A stretch of 64,000 nt of DNA, taken from the NCBI GenBank assembly GCA_038326325.1, contig JBBQJW010000002.1:178778-242777 (forward strand), written 5' to 3'. A program made the position numbers and the translations under genes. A model generated the notes under the pieces. It did no database searches and was not told where the DNA came from. It saw only the letters and a list, made by a program, of their open reading frames with translations. Positions 53,398 through 62,481 of this stretch are shown here, piece by piece (position 1 is the stretch's first letter; every line of letters starts with the position of its first letter). Source of the DNA: UBA10324 sp038326325 (GTDB taxonomy: Bacteria > Bacteroidota > Bacteroidia > Chitinophagales > UBA10324).

Positions 53398-53535
53398 TCA
53401 ATTCTGAATTATAAGCTTCTTAGTTGCTGTCCCTGTTTCACTTTAAATTTTCACAAAATGAATTCCGTTAACAAAATCAGATACCGAAATGGTTTGATAA
53501 ATATTATCAACTGTTACAGGTAAAATTTGTCCCTG
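53398..53535 (-). pseudogene. Remnant of a T9SS type A sorting domain
   Basis: The minus strand reads ISVSDFVNGIHFVKI, a stop, then SETGTATKKLIIQN. This is the end of a typical type A sorting domain (NG.YFVKI.SETGTATKKLIIQN) with one in-frame stop. No body of the protein remains upstream; a stop occurs just before the fragment. The rest of 53536-53636 holds no gene I can support. Confidence 0.65.
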
Positions 53536-53636
53536 ATATTAAATTGAATAAAATAATTAAGTTCGAATGTGAAGTCGGCTATTCTTAATATTTCTATCTT
53601 TCGTTTTCAATTTAATAAACTGTAAAATATTTTTTC

Positions 53637-54281
53637 TTATTCTTTATTCCCTGGAAATAATTCTTTCGTTCTCTTTTCCATTTCATCAGCAATCACCTTT
53701 GCATTTCCGCCTTTCTCGGTAAGTTTCTTTTTTATGTTTTCATAACTCTTCGTATCTCGGTCCTGACTTAATTTAAAAACATGATTCAATTCTACAACTT
53801 CAATTTTAAATGCAACTACTGCATTCATAAATTTCTGAAGAAACTCATCTGACAAATTATCGAAAACTGTTGGGGACTTCGTATCGTAATTTTCAAAATG
53901 CAACGAGGTTTTTCTGAGTATATCAGCCAATGCTATATCATCTCCAAATTTAATTATTCCTTTCGCTTGCACACTCATATAGTTCCAGGTAGAAGCTGTA
54001 TTCGGATTACTATACCACGAACCGCTAACATAAGTGTTTGCTCCGGTGAAAACCACGAGTACATTCGGATTATATAAAAAAGCCTTATGATGGTCAGTGT
54101 TTCTCATAATGTGTCCTCTTAAAATTTGTTTGTCGTTTTCTTGCTCAATAAACACGGGTACTTGTGTGGCGACAGGTTTATTTTCTGAATCGCATCCCGA
54201 TAAAAAAGCGAAGGGATGCTCTTCCATAAACTTCACAATAACACTATCGTTTTTATCTTTGTAGTAAGGGAGGTCGTACAT
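53637..54281 (-). CDS. PaiB-like FMN-binding protein
   Basis: 214 residues. The start MYDLPYYKDKNDSVIVKFM and the motifs PVATQVPVFIE, LRGHIMRNTDHHKAF and VVFTGANTYVSGSWYSNPN, then STWNYMSVQAKG, are those of the PaiB family, which has a flavin-reductase-like split barrel. In Bacillus PaiB is described as a negative regulator of sporulation and protease genes; in Bacteroidota the role is unknown. FMN binding is inferred from family. Confidence 0.9.
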   Translation of the reverse strand: MYDLPYYKDKNDSVIVKFMEEHPFAFLSGCDSENKPVATQVPVFIEQENDKQILRGHIMRNTDHHKAFLYNPNVLVVFTGANTYVSGSWYSNPNTASTWNYMSVQAKGIIKFGDDIALADILRKTSLHFENYDTKSPTVFDNLSDEFLQKFMNAVVAFKIEVVELNHVFKLSQDRDTKSYENIKKKLTEKGGNAKVIADEMEKRTKELFPGNKE

Positions 54282-54490
54282 ATTAATTGAGTTTTTATTT
54301 TATAGTTGTCAATTCATCCTTGCTTCGTGTATAAAATCTGTTTTTCAAGATTTATATATTGGAATTGTGTTGGTGATTTTTTTAAAACATTTGCTGTTGA
54401 AGTTTTAGTGTTGTTGTAACAGTTCAGTAATTAAGTACGCAGGTAATTTAAAAGCACAAAATAAAAAAGCTCTGCATTTTATTTTTTTAG

Positions 54491-54667
54491 TTATACAAGT
54501 CTTCTTAATAACATTACCAATCTTAAACAGATAAATTCACCAACATTTGTTCCGATATAAATATTATTTCCTTCGAAGAACATATCACCAACAATAACAC
54601 CATCTCCATTGTTTAAGGCATTATGAAAGTTTGTGAAATTATTTTGCAGGTGTAAAAATTTTTTCAT
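54491..54667 (-). pseudogene. Possible gene fragment
   Basis: 58 codons from an ATG at 54667 with the phrase NGDGVIVGDMFFEGNNIYIG, which resembles one blade of a BNR/YCF48-like propeller. There is no signal peptide and no further blade. The reading is weak; the frame may be chance. The rest of 54282-54858 shows one TGTAACA motif (54415) and nothing else I can support. Confidence 0.25.
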
Positions 54668-54858
54668 TGCATTTATCTTTTTAGTGAAAGTAAAGTTTAG
54701 CAATATCTCAATGAGTGCAAATGAAAGTTTGCAAACGGGACTTTGCAATTAATGAACAGTCTGACAAAATTTTAACTTGAAATTCAGACTGTATCAAAAT
54801 TGCGTTGAAAGATTTTAAGAGCAAGATGAAATCATCAAATCATTGCATATTTGTCCCG

Positions 54859-55833
54859 ATGAAATCAATACAGGAATTGCAACAAATATTTAATCAATAT
54901 CTCGAAAAACAAATATTCGAAAAGCAACCGTTTGAACTGTATGAACCATTCCGTTACATCCTTTCATTGGGGGGAAAGCGGTTGCGTCCGACCATGGTTT
55001 TACTTGGATGCGAAATGTTCGGTCATGATGCAGGGCAATCTTTATCACAGGCAATGGCGATTGAATTGTTTCATAACTTCTCATTGATGCATGATGATAT
55101 CATGGACAATGCGCCAAGGCGCAGAGGGCAATCGACGGTTCACGAAAAATTTAATCACAACATCGCCATTCTCTCAGGAGACAATATGTTGATTTATGCT
55201 TATGAATATTTAATTAATAACGCAGGAACAAAAACAGAATCACTCATTCGGCTCTTCAATAAGACGGCGATTGAAGTTTGCGAAGGTCAGCAGTGGGATA
55301 TGAATTTTGAAAAACAGAACAATGTAACAGTTGAGCAATATCTGAAAATGATAGAGTTGAAAACGGCCGTGCTTTTGGGCTGTGCCTTAAAAATGGGTGC
55401 AGTGATTGGGAATGCAAATGAAGAGGATGCTCAAAGATTATATGAAGTCGGGAAAAAATTGGGAATTGCATTTCAATTGCAAGATGATATTCTTGATTCA
55501 TTCGGCGACGAAAATAAATTCGGCAAACAATCAGGCGGAGATATTATTCAAAATAAAAAAACTCTATTGTTGATTGAAGCAATGGAAAAGGCAAATACTT
55601 CGCAGAAAAAAATATTAGGTGATTGTTTGGAGAAAAAACATTTCGACCCGAAAGAAAAAGTTAAAACAGTAATGGATTTATATTATGAACTTAACATTCG
55701 TGCTATCGCCGAAAAGGAAATGATGAAATATTTTGATGAAGCAATGTTCGTGTTAGATGAAATTTATATACCTGAAATAAGTAAAACAGGATTGCGGCAG
55801 TTTGCCAAGGAATTATTAGTAAGAGAAAATTAA
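54859..55833 (+). CDS. Polyprenyl diphosphate synthase (trans-isoprenyl type)
   Basis: 324 residues from the ATG at 54859. GGKRLRP near residue 38 and the first Asp-rich motif MHDDIMD (79-83), followed by RRRGQSTVH, then the second, LQDDILDSFGD near 210, are all intact. The family condenses isopentenyl diphosphate with allylic diphosphates for quinone side chains or carotenoids. Two residues upstream of the first Asp-rich motif are small or aliphatic (Leu-Met), which would allow medium or long chains. The reading frame extends 54 bp upstream without sign of being used. It overlaps a small lipoprotein gene at the 3' end. Confidence 0.93.
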   Translation: MKSIQELQQIFNQYLEKQIFEKQPFELYEPFRYILSLGGKRLRPTMVLLGCEMFGHDAGQSLSQAMAIELFHNFSLMHDDIMDNAPRRRGQSTVHEKFNHNIAILSGDNMLIYAYEYLINNAGTKTESLIRLFNKTAIEVCEGQQWDMNFEKQNNVTVEQYLKMIELKTAVLLGCALKMGAVIGNANEEDAQRLYEVGKKLGIAFQLQDDILDSFGDENKFGKQSGGDIIQNKKTLLLIEAMEKANTSQKKILGDCLEKKHFDPKEKVKTVMDLYYELNIRAIAEKEMMKYFDEAMFVLDEIYIPEISKTGLRQFAKELLVREN

Positions 55834-55982
55834 ATCCAGACTCCGTTAGAGAGTCTGTGCTTTGTTCTTCCGCGACAATCTTTTTTTGTTGAAGCACAGG
55901 AAGAAATCATAGCAGTCATAAATATTCCGAGCAGCAATAGTGAAATTATTTTACTGAAAGAATTTAGAAAAGTGATTTTCAT
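55830..55982 (-). CDS. Tiny lipoprotein
   Basis: 50 residues from the ATG at 55982 (MKITFLNSFSKIISLLLLGI). The signal ends in ISSC, a lipobox, with Cys31 as lipidation site. The mature part is only 20 residues and ends KKDCRGRTKHRLSNGVWI. Several Bacteroidota genomes seem to carry similar tiny lipoproteins with 'KKDCRG...NG.W'; this is from memory. It is convergent with and overlaps the polyprenyl synthase gene by 4 bp. Function unknown. Confidence 0.65.
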   Translation of the reverse strand: MKITFLNSFSKIISLLLLGIFMTAMISSCASTKKDCRGRTKHRLSNGVWI

Positions 55983-56217
55983 TTCGTGTAAGCTTATTAC
56001 TCTAACGACGGCTGAACTGATTTGTTGTGACTGATTTACCAACGGAAAAAAGTCTAATTTCAATTGTCACAAAAATTTTACAATTCAAAATGTAATAAAA
56101 TGCAATAGTTGTTCGTCATACATGTATTCGATTTTAAACTTCGATAAAAATCAGAGTCGAAGTTCATGAATCAGATGAAATCAACATTCGTTCAATAACA
56201 ATTTTAAAATTTATAAA

Positions 56218-56529
56218 ATGTTTTACTACCTTACTCGGGCAATGGAAGTAAATGGACAATTAATCCGTTTGGTTTGGGAGAAAGCTTCTCCTATCGCCGG
56301 ACAGAACCCTGAAATTTTCCGACTCGACATGCAAGGTAGTTGGATTCGTAAAAAGGATTTCAATAACATTGATTCTCTTTACGGCTGGACTATCTATCCC
56401 GTTAACTCGCCTGCCAATGATTTCAGCAAACCGGAGAAACTCATTCCGGTTCACACACATGAAAATCAAATTCCGTTGGCAGGAATTCAATCGCCTACCG
56501 ATATGGTGTTCAGAGAAAATTATATCTGA
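56218..56529 (+). CDS. Hypothetical protein
   Basis: 103 residues, soluble. It starts MFYYLTRAMEVNGQLIRLVW and holds FRLDMQGSWIRKKDF and PVHTHENQIPLAGIQSP. There is no signal peptide. It is convergent with the M64 protease gene, with 8 bp between. I do not recognise it. Confidence 0.6.
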   Translation: MFYYLTRAMEVNGQLIRLVWEKASPIAGQNPEIFRLDMQGSWIRKKDFNNIDSLYGWTIYPVNSPANDFSKPEKLIPVHTHENQIPLAGIQSPTDMVFRENYI

Positions 56530-56537
56530 AAAAGCAA

Positions 56538-59500
56538 CTATTGCTTTAACACTCTTCGTACTTCGCCCAGGTTCTGACCTATGATTACCAGACTATATAA
56601 CCCCTGCGGGAATTCCTGCATGGAGATAAGTAATTCTGTTTGCCCTGTCTCAAACGATTCAACTTTCATTTCCCTTCCTGCAATATCATAAATTCGAATT
56701 GAGAAATTATCATCTGCAGGATTCGAAAGTTCTAAATGAATAACATCTGAAGTTGGGTTCGGAAATAAATTAAAATCTATCAAATCATTTTGTGCTGAAT
56801 TATCTTCTTCTAATCTTGCTGAAGCTGATGTTGTAAATAAAAAGGAGGATGAGAATGCAGAAAGATTTGAACCTGCAGCATCACACTGAGTTTGTATCTG
56901 AACTTCGTATTGTGTTGAAGCCATTAATCCACTAATTGTAAAAGCTGTATTAGCGCCATTAGTATTTTGCAATGTCCATGTAGAAGAACCAACAGGTCTT
57001 GACCGTAAATTATATCTGTAAGCTCCTGTAACACCTCCCCACATCACAATTGTGCTTGATGAATTTGTGTTCATGAAACTTGCCATTGAAGTAACTCCAC
57101 ATGATGAACCTGCATTTATCAGCGTAAAGCTTTGAATGGTTATACATCCGCTTGCTGAAGTAACTGTAACAGCAAAAGTTCCTGCTGATAAGCTATTTAG
57201 ATCTTCTGTTGTTGCACTATTGCTCCAATGATATGTGTAAGGTGTTTGACCACCTGTAACAGTAATATTTATTGAGCCATTCGACTGACCACTTGTCGGA
57301 TTTACAGAAGAAGCTGTAACAGTTGGGGCCACATTTACAGTTAGGGTTTTGCTTGAAGTTATTGTGCAACCATTTGCTGCCGTCCCTATTACTGTATAAG
57401 TTATGGAAGAAGATGGATTCGCTGTTACACTTGAACCTGTTGTCAGGTTCAGGCCTGTTGCTGGAGACCAGGTGTAAGTTGAAGCACCCGAAGAAGACAA
57501 GCTAACTGAAGTACCTGAGCAGGTTGAGCCGTTTCCAGTGATTGAAATTGTTGGAGTAGTATTTAAAGTTAAGGCAACTGTCTTTGTTGCATTGCACGCT
57601 CCCGAACTTCCCGAAATAGTATAAGTAATGTTTGAAGATGGAGTTGATGTAACTGTTGCCCCCGCTGTAACATTTAACCCTGTTGAAGGCGACCAGGTGT
57701 AGTTAGCTGCCCCCGAAGCAGTCAAATTAGTAGATAAGCCTGAACAAATGGTTGTGGTGCCGCTCACTGTTAAAACTAAACTGCTCGAAACTGTTACAGC
57801 AATAGTTTTTGTATTCGTGCAGCCGTTTGTTGTACCGGTAACTGAATAGGTGATTGATGAAATTGGATTAGCTGTTACACTTGTGCCTGTTGTAATATTC
57901 AATGCAGTTGCAGGAGACCAGGAATAAGTTGTTGCTCCACTTGCAGAAAGCGTAGTAAATGAACCAGTACAAATAGTTGTATTACTTGAAGCAGAAACAA
58001 AAGGAGTTGCATTCACTGTAACAGAAACTGTTTTTGTACTTGAACAGCCATTGGTAGTTCCAGTAATTGTATAAGTTGTTGTTGAAGCAGGATTAGCAAT
58101 CACACCTGATCCTGTTGAAAGATTCAATCCGATTGAAGGTGACCATGAATAAGAGGTAGCTCCTCCTGCGGAAATTGTAGTTGAATTACCAGAACAGATA
58201 GTTGCATTTGAAGAAGAAGTAACAGATGGGATTGGGCTAACCGTAACAGAAATAGTTTTTGTTGTTGAACAACTACTTGTTCCAGTAATCGTGTATGTGG
58301 TGCTTGAAGAAGGATTGGCCATCACACTTGAACCCGTAGTGATATTTAAACCTGTTGAAGGAGACCATGAATAGGTTGTTGCTCCGGTTGCTGTCAAAGT
58401 GGTTGATGAACCTGAACAAATACCCATGTCCCCAGAAGTTGAAATTATAGGCGCAGCATTAACTGTAACAGAAATAATTTTTGTACCTGAACACCCATTA
58501 CTTGTTCCTGTGATTGTATAAGTTGTTGTTGAAACAGGGGTTGCCGTTACACTTGTTCCGGTTGAAATATTTAAACCTGTCGAAGGAGACCAGGAATAAG
58601 TTGTTGCTCCGCTTGCCGAGAGTGTGGTAGAACTTCCGGAACAAATGGATGTATTTGTTGACGAGGAAACAGTTGGTGAAGGGTTAACTGTTACGCTAAT
58701 TGTTTTGGTGGTTGAACAGCTGCTGCTAGTTCCTGTTATTGTGTAAGTAGTATTTACGGAAGGAGATGCTGTTACACTCGCTCCGGTCGAAACATTTAAT
58801 CCGGTTGATGGTGACCATGTATAAGTAGTTGCACCCGAAACAGAAAGAGCCGTTGATGTTCCGTTACAAATTGTTGCATTAGAGGAAGTGTTTAATGTAG
58901 GAGTAGTTCCAACTGTTAAAACCAATGACTGAACTTTAGAACAACCATTTGCAGTTCCTGTAACAGAATAGGAAGTTGTGGTAACAGGATTAGCTGTAAC
59001 ACTTGCACTTGTTGTAGAATTTAATCCGGTTGAAGGAGTCCACGAATAAGTTGTAGCTCCACTCGCTGTAATACCTGTTGAAGTTCCCGAGCAAATTGAT
59101 GTGCTTCCTGAAATTGTAATTATTGGTAATGCAATTACAGTAATGGCAGAAGTTGAATTACTGCTGCATCCATTTGTAGTTCCTGCAACCGTGTAAGTGA
59201 TTGAAGAAACTGGTGAAGCCGTCACACTCGTTAAGGTGTTGGAATTTAATCCTGTTGAAGGCGACCATGTGTAGCTTGTTGCTCCGCTGCAAGTGATGTT
59301 GGTAGATGAACCATTGCAAATATTTGCGCTTGTTGGTGTAACAGAAACACTCGGTAATGATTTAACCTGCAACGACTGAGTAGCAGACTGACTATTGTAA
59401 GTATAAGTAATTGTAAAAATTCCGATACCTGCTGTCGATGGAGTAAATATACCTCCACTCACACCTATACCCGAATAAGTTCCTCCCGATGGAGAACCAC

Positions 59501-60716
59501 CTGTTAAAGTGAAGGCAGAATTATTTAAACAAACGGGGCTGAATGTAGAAAGCGTGACTGTTACAGTTCCGGTTTTATTTATCGTCCACGAAACAGTATT
59601 AACAGGCAATGTCTTTTTCGCCATTGAAGTTGTGTCCCAAACACTTAATGTCAGCGTGTGATTTCCCGAAGAAATATTATTTCCAATTGCTGTATAGGAA
59701 AGCACATTCGTTCCAACTGTTACACCATCTAATTTCCATTGTGTTTTTATGGTGTTAGGAATCGTTTGAATGATGGTTGAAGAAAATATTGCTGAACCAC
59801 CGTTTCCAATTACAACACTTACTGCATTAGAAGGAGAGTAGCTGTCAATCAAATTCGCCATGCTTAGGAAATTATAAATCAATTCTTCCCGGCAAATACT
59901 ACAGAAAGGTTGACCGAGAGCAAGCATTTTACAAGTACACATTGGCCGATACCATGTAGTCGGACAATAATTCGCGCCGAGATACAAACCAACTGAAGCG
60001 CAATTTGTTCCGAATGCTGTAGGTATCGGCATACCATTCGGAATCCAGCTTTTCCATTTTATCAGCGTTGGATTTGTTTCCATTGTGCAATTAGGTTTTT
60101 CAATTGAACTGCAACCACCATAGCTATATTCATCAGTAAGTCCTGCCAATGAATGACCGAGTTCATGAATCACAATTTCTGCACTTGAATTATTAATAGT
60201 GCAGCAAGGATAAGTTCCGCCTGAGCCGCCATAGTAAGTTGAGTTCGCTACAACAATTGCTTTATTGTAAGCAGGAAAATTTGCGAGCAAAACATTTTGT
60301 ATTGCAGTGGTATTTGTCGCAACAACCAACCGATGAATTCCTCCATAATCAAAAGTGCTTCCGAAATACGAGACTGTACTTGAAACCGGAACGAGTGGAT
60401 TTGCACTTGAACAATCACTTGCTGTTCCCGGATGTTTTATTCCTGATTGAGCAGAAGGAACCTGTATCGCATAAACATTAAACAGGTTTTTATATTCTTT
60501 ATATGGAGAAGTTAAAAATAAACTGTTACAGATGTTAGTTACCTGCGTAATGAAATTTGATTGTTCTGCCGAAGTAAAACCATCAGCCAGAAAAACCATG
60601 TCAATGTGATTGCTTGAACTCCCGTTATAAAGAATTGTCGTGACAGGAAATGTCTGAGCCGAAATTTTTCCGAAAGCAAAAAGCAGGATGAATAGAATTA
60701 TTTTTTTCATTTCCAA
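56538..60716 (-). CDS. M64-type metalloprotease with nine tandem repeats and T9SS type A sorting domain
   Basis: 1392 residues. A signal peptide (MKKIILFILLFAFGKISAQ) leads to an M64 (IgA peptidase-like) domain, residues 25-290: VFLADGFTSAEQ, then the zinc site HELGHSLAGLTDEY (His184, His188, Asp194). Nine repeats of about 75-80 residues follow (about 450-1180), each with 'TICSGSSTTLSASGATTYSWSP' type openings and 'TYTITGTSNGCS' ends. A fibronectin-III-like domain and a type A tail (LFPNPTSDVIHLEL, PQGLYSLVI) close it. It is presumably a secreted protease with an adhesive stalk. Its start overlaps the end of the upstream gene by 10 bp, so they are co-transcribed. Confidence 0.92.
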   Translation of the reverse strand: MEMKKIILFILLFAFGKISAQTFPVTTILYNGSSSNHIDMVFLADGFTSAEQSNFITQVTNICNSLFLTSPYKEYKNLFNVYAIQVPSAQSGIKHPGTASDCSSANPLVPVSSTVSYFGSTFDYGGIHRLVVATNTTAIQNVLLANFPAYNKAIVVANSTYYGGSGGTYPCCTINNSSAEIVIHELGHSLAGLTDEYSYGGCSSIEKPNCTMETNPTLIKWKSWIPNGMPIPTAFGTNCASVGLYLGANYCPTTWYRPMCTCKMLALGQPFCSICREELIYNFLSMANLIDSYSPSNAVSVVIGNGGSAIFSSTIIQTIPNTIKTQWKLDGVTVGTNVLSYTAIGNNISSGNHTLTLSVWDTTSMAKKTLPVNTVSWTINKTGTVTVTLSTFSPVCLNNSAFTLTGGSPSGGTYSGIGVSGGIFTPSTAGIGIFTITYTYNSQSATQSLQVKSLPSVSVTPTSANICNGSSTNITCSGATSYTWSPSTGLNSNTLTSVTASPVSSITYTVAGTTNGCSSNSTSAITVIALPIITISGSTSICSGTSTGITASGATTYSWTPSTGLNSTTSASVTANPVTTTSYSVTGTANGCSKVQSLVLTVGTTPTLNTSSNATICNGTSTALSVSGATTYTWSPSTGLNVSTGASVTASPSVNTTYTITGTSSSCSTTKTISVTVNPSPTVSSSTNTSICSGSSTTLSASGATTYSWSPSTGLNISTGTSVTATPVSTTTYTITGTSNGCSGTKIISVTVNAAPIISTSGDMGICSGSSTTLTATGATTYSWSPSTGLNITTGSSVMANPSSSTTYTITGTSSCSTTKTISVTVSPIPSVTSSSNATICSGNSTTISAGGATSYSWSPSIGLNLSTGSGVIANPASTTTYTITGTTNGCSSTKTVSVTVNATPFVSASSNTTICTGSFTTLSASGATTYSWSPATALNITTGTSVTANPISSITYSVTGTTNGCTNTKTIAVTVSSSLVLTVSGTTTICSGLSTNLTASGAANYTWSPSTGLNVTAGATVTSTPSSNITYTISGSSGACNATKTVALTLNTTPTISITGNGSTCSGTSVSLSSSGASTYTWSPATGLNLTTGSSVTANPSSSITYTVIGTAANGCTITSSKTLTVNVAPTVTASSVNPTSGQSNGSINITVTGGQTPYTYHWSNSATTEDLNSLSAGTFAVTVTSASGCITIQSFTLINAGSSCGVTSMASFMNTNSSSTIVMWGGVTGAYRYNLRSRPVGSSTWTLQNTNGANTAFTISGLMASTQYEVQIQTQCDAAGSNLSAFSSSFLFTTSASARLEEDNSAQNDLIDFNLFPNPTSDVIHLELSNPADDNFSIRIYDIAGREMKVESFETGQTELLISMQEFPQGLYSLVIIGQNLGEVRRVLKQ

Positions 60717-61186
60717 TCTGTGTTTTGTTTTGTGAATGATGAAATCAATAGCCTTCTTCCTTCGCTATCTGTCTGATAAACTTTAAGTGTAACAGCCGTC
60801 TCTGTAAATGGAATTTTTACAAGCAAAGTCGCTTGTGGCTCTATCGTTTTATATCTTGCGAGTTCGCCCTTCTCATTGGCATATTCATAATTGATAAAAC
60901 AAGGGTTGTCAAGTTTCACCGAATAAATAATTGTTCCTTTCGAGTCAGTCATTTCAAATTGAAGAGTTCCTTCTTCATTCAGAGAAAACAATTCAGGTTT
61001 TATTTTTTCATCAATCATTTTCGATTGAAGAACCTGAATGGTTGTAACAGTTTTAGTTGTTGTATTTGTTTGAACATTGAACTGAATAATCTGCGTTTTA
61101 TCTTCAGTTCTGTTCTGTGCTGTTACACTGAAAAAACAATTCAGTAAAAAGCAAAGAGTTAAAAATGTTTTGTTTTTGAGAGTCAT
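60707..61186 (-). CDS. Secreted protein in operon with M64 protease
   Basis: 159 residues from the ATG at 61186; a longer frame starts at 61225, but the later start gives a better signal peptide (TLKNKTFLTLCFLLNCFFSVTAQ). The mature part is beta-rich with YANEKGELARYKTIEPQATL and VTLKVYQTDSEGRRLL. There is no sorting domain, so it is probably periplasmic. The 10 bp overlap with the protease gene suggests a helper or an inhibitor, but this is inference. I do not recognise it. Confidence 0.7.
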   Translation of the reverse strand: MTLKNKTFLTLCFLLNCFFSVTAQNRTEDKTQIIQFNVQTNTTTKTVTTIQVLQSKMIDEKIKPELFSLNEEGTLQFEMTDSKGTIIYSVKLDNPCFINYEYANEKGELARYKTIEPQATLLVKIPFTETAVTLKVYQTDSEGRRLLISSFTKQNTDWK

Positions 61187-61401
61187 TTCGGAGTTTTTTT
61201 TGTAAAATGATTTCAGTAAACTCATTGGAAAAATCCTTTACTGAATGTGTAAATTTTAAATTCAAGTCTGATTTTTTACTAACCACTTTGTTATCGGTGC
61301 TATACATTTCCCCAATGAAATGTTGATTGTGTCAATACTGCACAATGAAAACAGACAACTAACTGTTCAATCTTTCCGTACAAACTTTTAAACCATCGGT
61401 T

Positions 61402-62121
61402 ATGAAAAATCTTAGCCCGAATTGGATTACAGAAGGATTGATTGATTTCGAGTATAAAAAATATTTGCTGCTCGATTATTTACAATCAGTAAGCAAGCAG
61501 TTTGATGATAAGAAATTGTATCCGACACTGTCTGATATTATTTCGCATTATCACGCACTTCAGCAATTGAAAGAGAATAAAGAAATTGTTGCGCAATCTT
61601 TTCCGAAGCAGATTTCAAAAATTGATTTTGAAAATTTCAAATTGCAATATGAAAAATTATTGATTGAAGATAAATGCATTGAGGAGTTGGAATCCATTTT
61701 AGATTTCGCCATTCCACAATTGCAATCACGCATGATTAGCGGAAGAGATTTATACGCATCGGTTGAAAATGATTTGCAGATTTTTCCGATTGGAATTGTG
61801 CCTGTAAATCCTGAATTCGGATATATGTTTTTGTCACGCAACGGAAGTCGTCAAACAAAAGTTTATGAATATCAAATCACATTATTTGAAAACAGTACCG
61901 AAAAATACCGAGGAATAAAAGCCGAATACATCTGTACTTATACCCGCAGCATTGCGAATTCGTATGAGAATATGAAAACCAATCTGATCAAAGCGGAGAA
62001 GAAAATATTTACTCCAGGAACATTTGTTATAGAGAGTCATGAAAAATTTCCGTTACAGGAAACTTTTTTGCCCGTTGCAAAACGAACACTCGTTCGCTAC
62101 CTATTTAAATTAAACGCTTAA
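61402..62121 (+). CDS. Hypothetical protein, conserved style
   Basis: 239 residues, cytoplasmic. Helical N-terminal half (NWITEGLIDFEYKKYLLLDY, LQQLKENKEIV) and a beta-rich second half (GIVPVNPEFGYMFLSRNGSR, YEYQITLFEN). It ends VAKRTLVRYLFKLNA. It looks like a typical Bacteroidota-specific protein of unknown function. It is convergent with secG, 1 bp apart. Confidence 0.65.
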   Translation: MKNLSPNWITEGLIDFEYKKYLLLDYLQSVSKQFDDKKLYPTLSDIISHYHALQQLKENKEIVAQSFPKQISKIDFENFKLQYEKLLIEDKCIEELESILDFAIPQLQSRMISGRDLYASVENDLQIFPIGIVPVNPEFGYMFLSRNGSRQTKVYEYQITLFENSTEKYRGIKAEYICTYTRSIANSYENMKTNLIKAEKKIFTPGTFVIESHEKFPLQETFLPVAKRTLVRYLFKLNA

Positions 62122-62122
62122 A

Positions 62123-62479
62123 TTATTTTGTAGAATCAACAGGAAGTGGAGTCGCATTCTGATTTTCCTGCGGCTTCTGTTGTTGCTGATTCATTGGGGT
62201 AGCAGTTGGTCCCATTCCATCTAAAGCATTTGTTTTAGTGGCAGTGGTCGCGTTGCGGTTCACAAAAAATATAGTTGCAAGACTGAGTACAGCTACTCCG
62301 CCTATTAAATACCATGTTGCTTTTTCAAGAAAATCGGTTGTGCGCTTAACGCCCATCATTTGATTTGAGAATCCGCCAAACGACTGGCTAAGTCCTCCGC
62401 CTTTAGGGTTTTGTATTAATACAACTCCGATTAATAGAATACACGCGATAATGATGATGATGATGATTGCTTCTAACAT
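62123..62479 (-). CDS. secG: Preprotein translocase subunit SecG
   Basis: 118 residues. The first helix AIIIIIIIACILLIGVVLIQ is followed by the SecG signature NPKGGGLSQSFGG and GVKRTTDFLEKATWYL, then the second helix GVAVLSLATIFFV. The Pro/Gln-rich tail (TPMNQQQQKPQENQ) is usual in Bacteroidota. It stimulates SecYEG translocation. It stands 2 bp downstream of the acidic TPR-like gene in the same order seen in related genomes. Confidence 0.93.
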   Translation of the reverse strand: MLEAIIIIIIIACILLIGVVLIQNPKGGGLSQSFGGFSNQMMGVKRTTDFLEKATWYLIGGVAVLSLATIFFVNRNATTATKTNALDGMGPTATPMNQQQQKPQENQNATPLPVDSTK

Positions 62480-62481
62480 GC

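Noticed and set aside
54491..54748. 85-codon frame as a true gene
   Set aside because: The first 27 codons look non-coding and no complete domain is present; kept only as a weak fragment from 54667.
57340..59340. Regular DNA repeats in the M64 gene as a CRISPR array
   Set aside because: Units are about 230 bp, coding throughout, with diverged sequence and no unique spacers; no cas genes are in the window.
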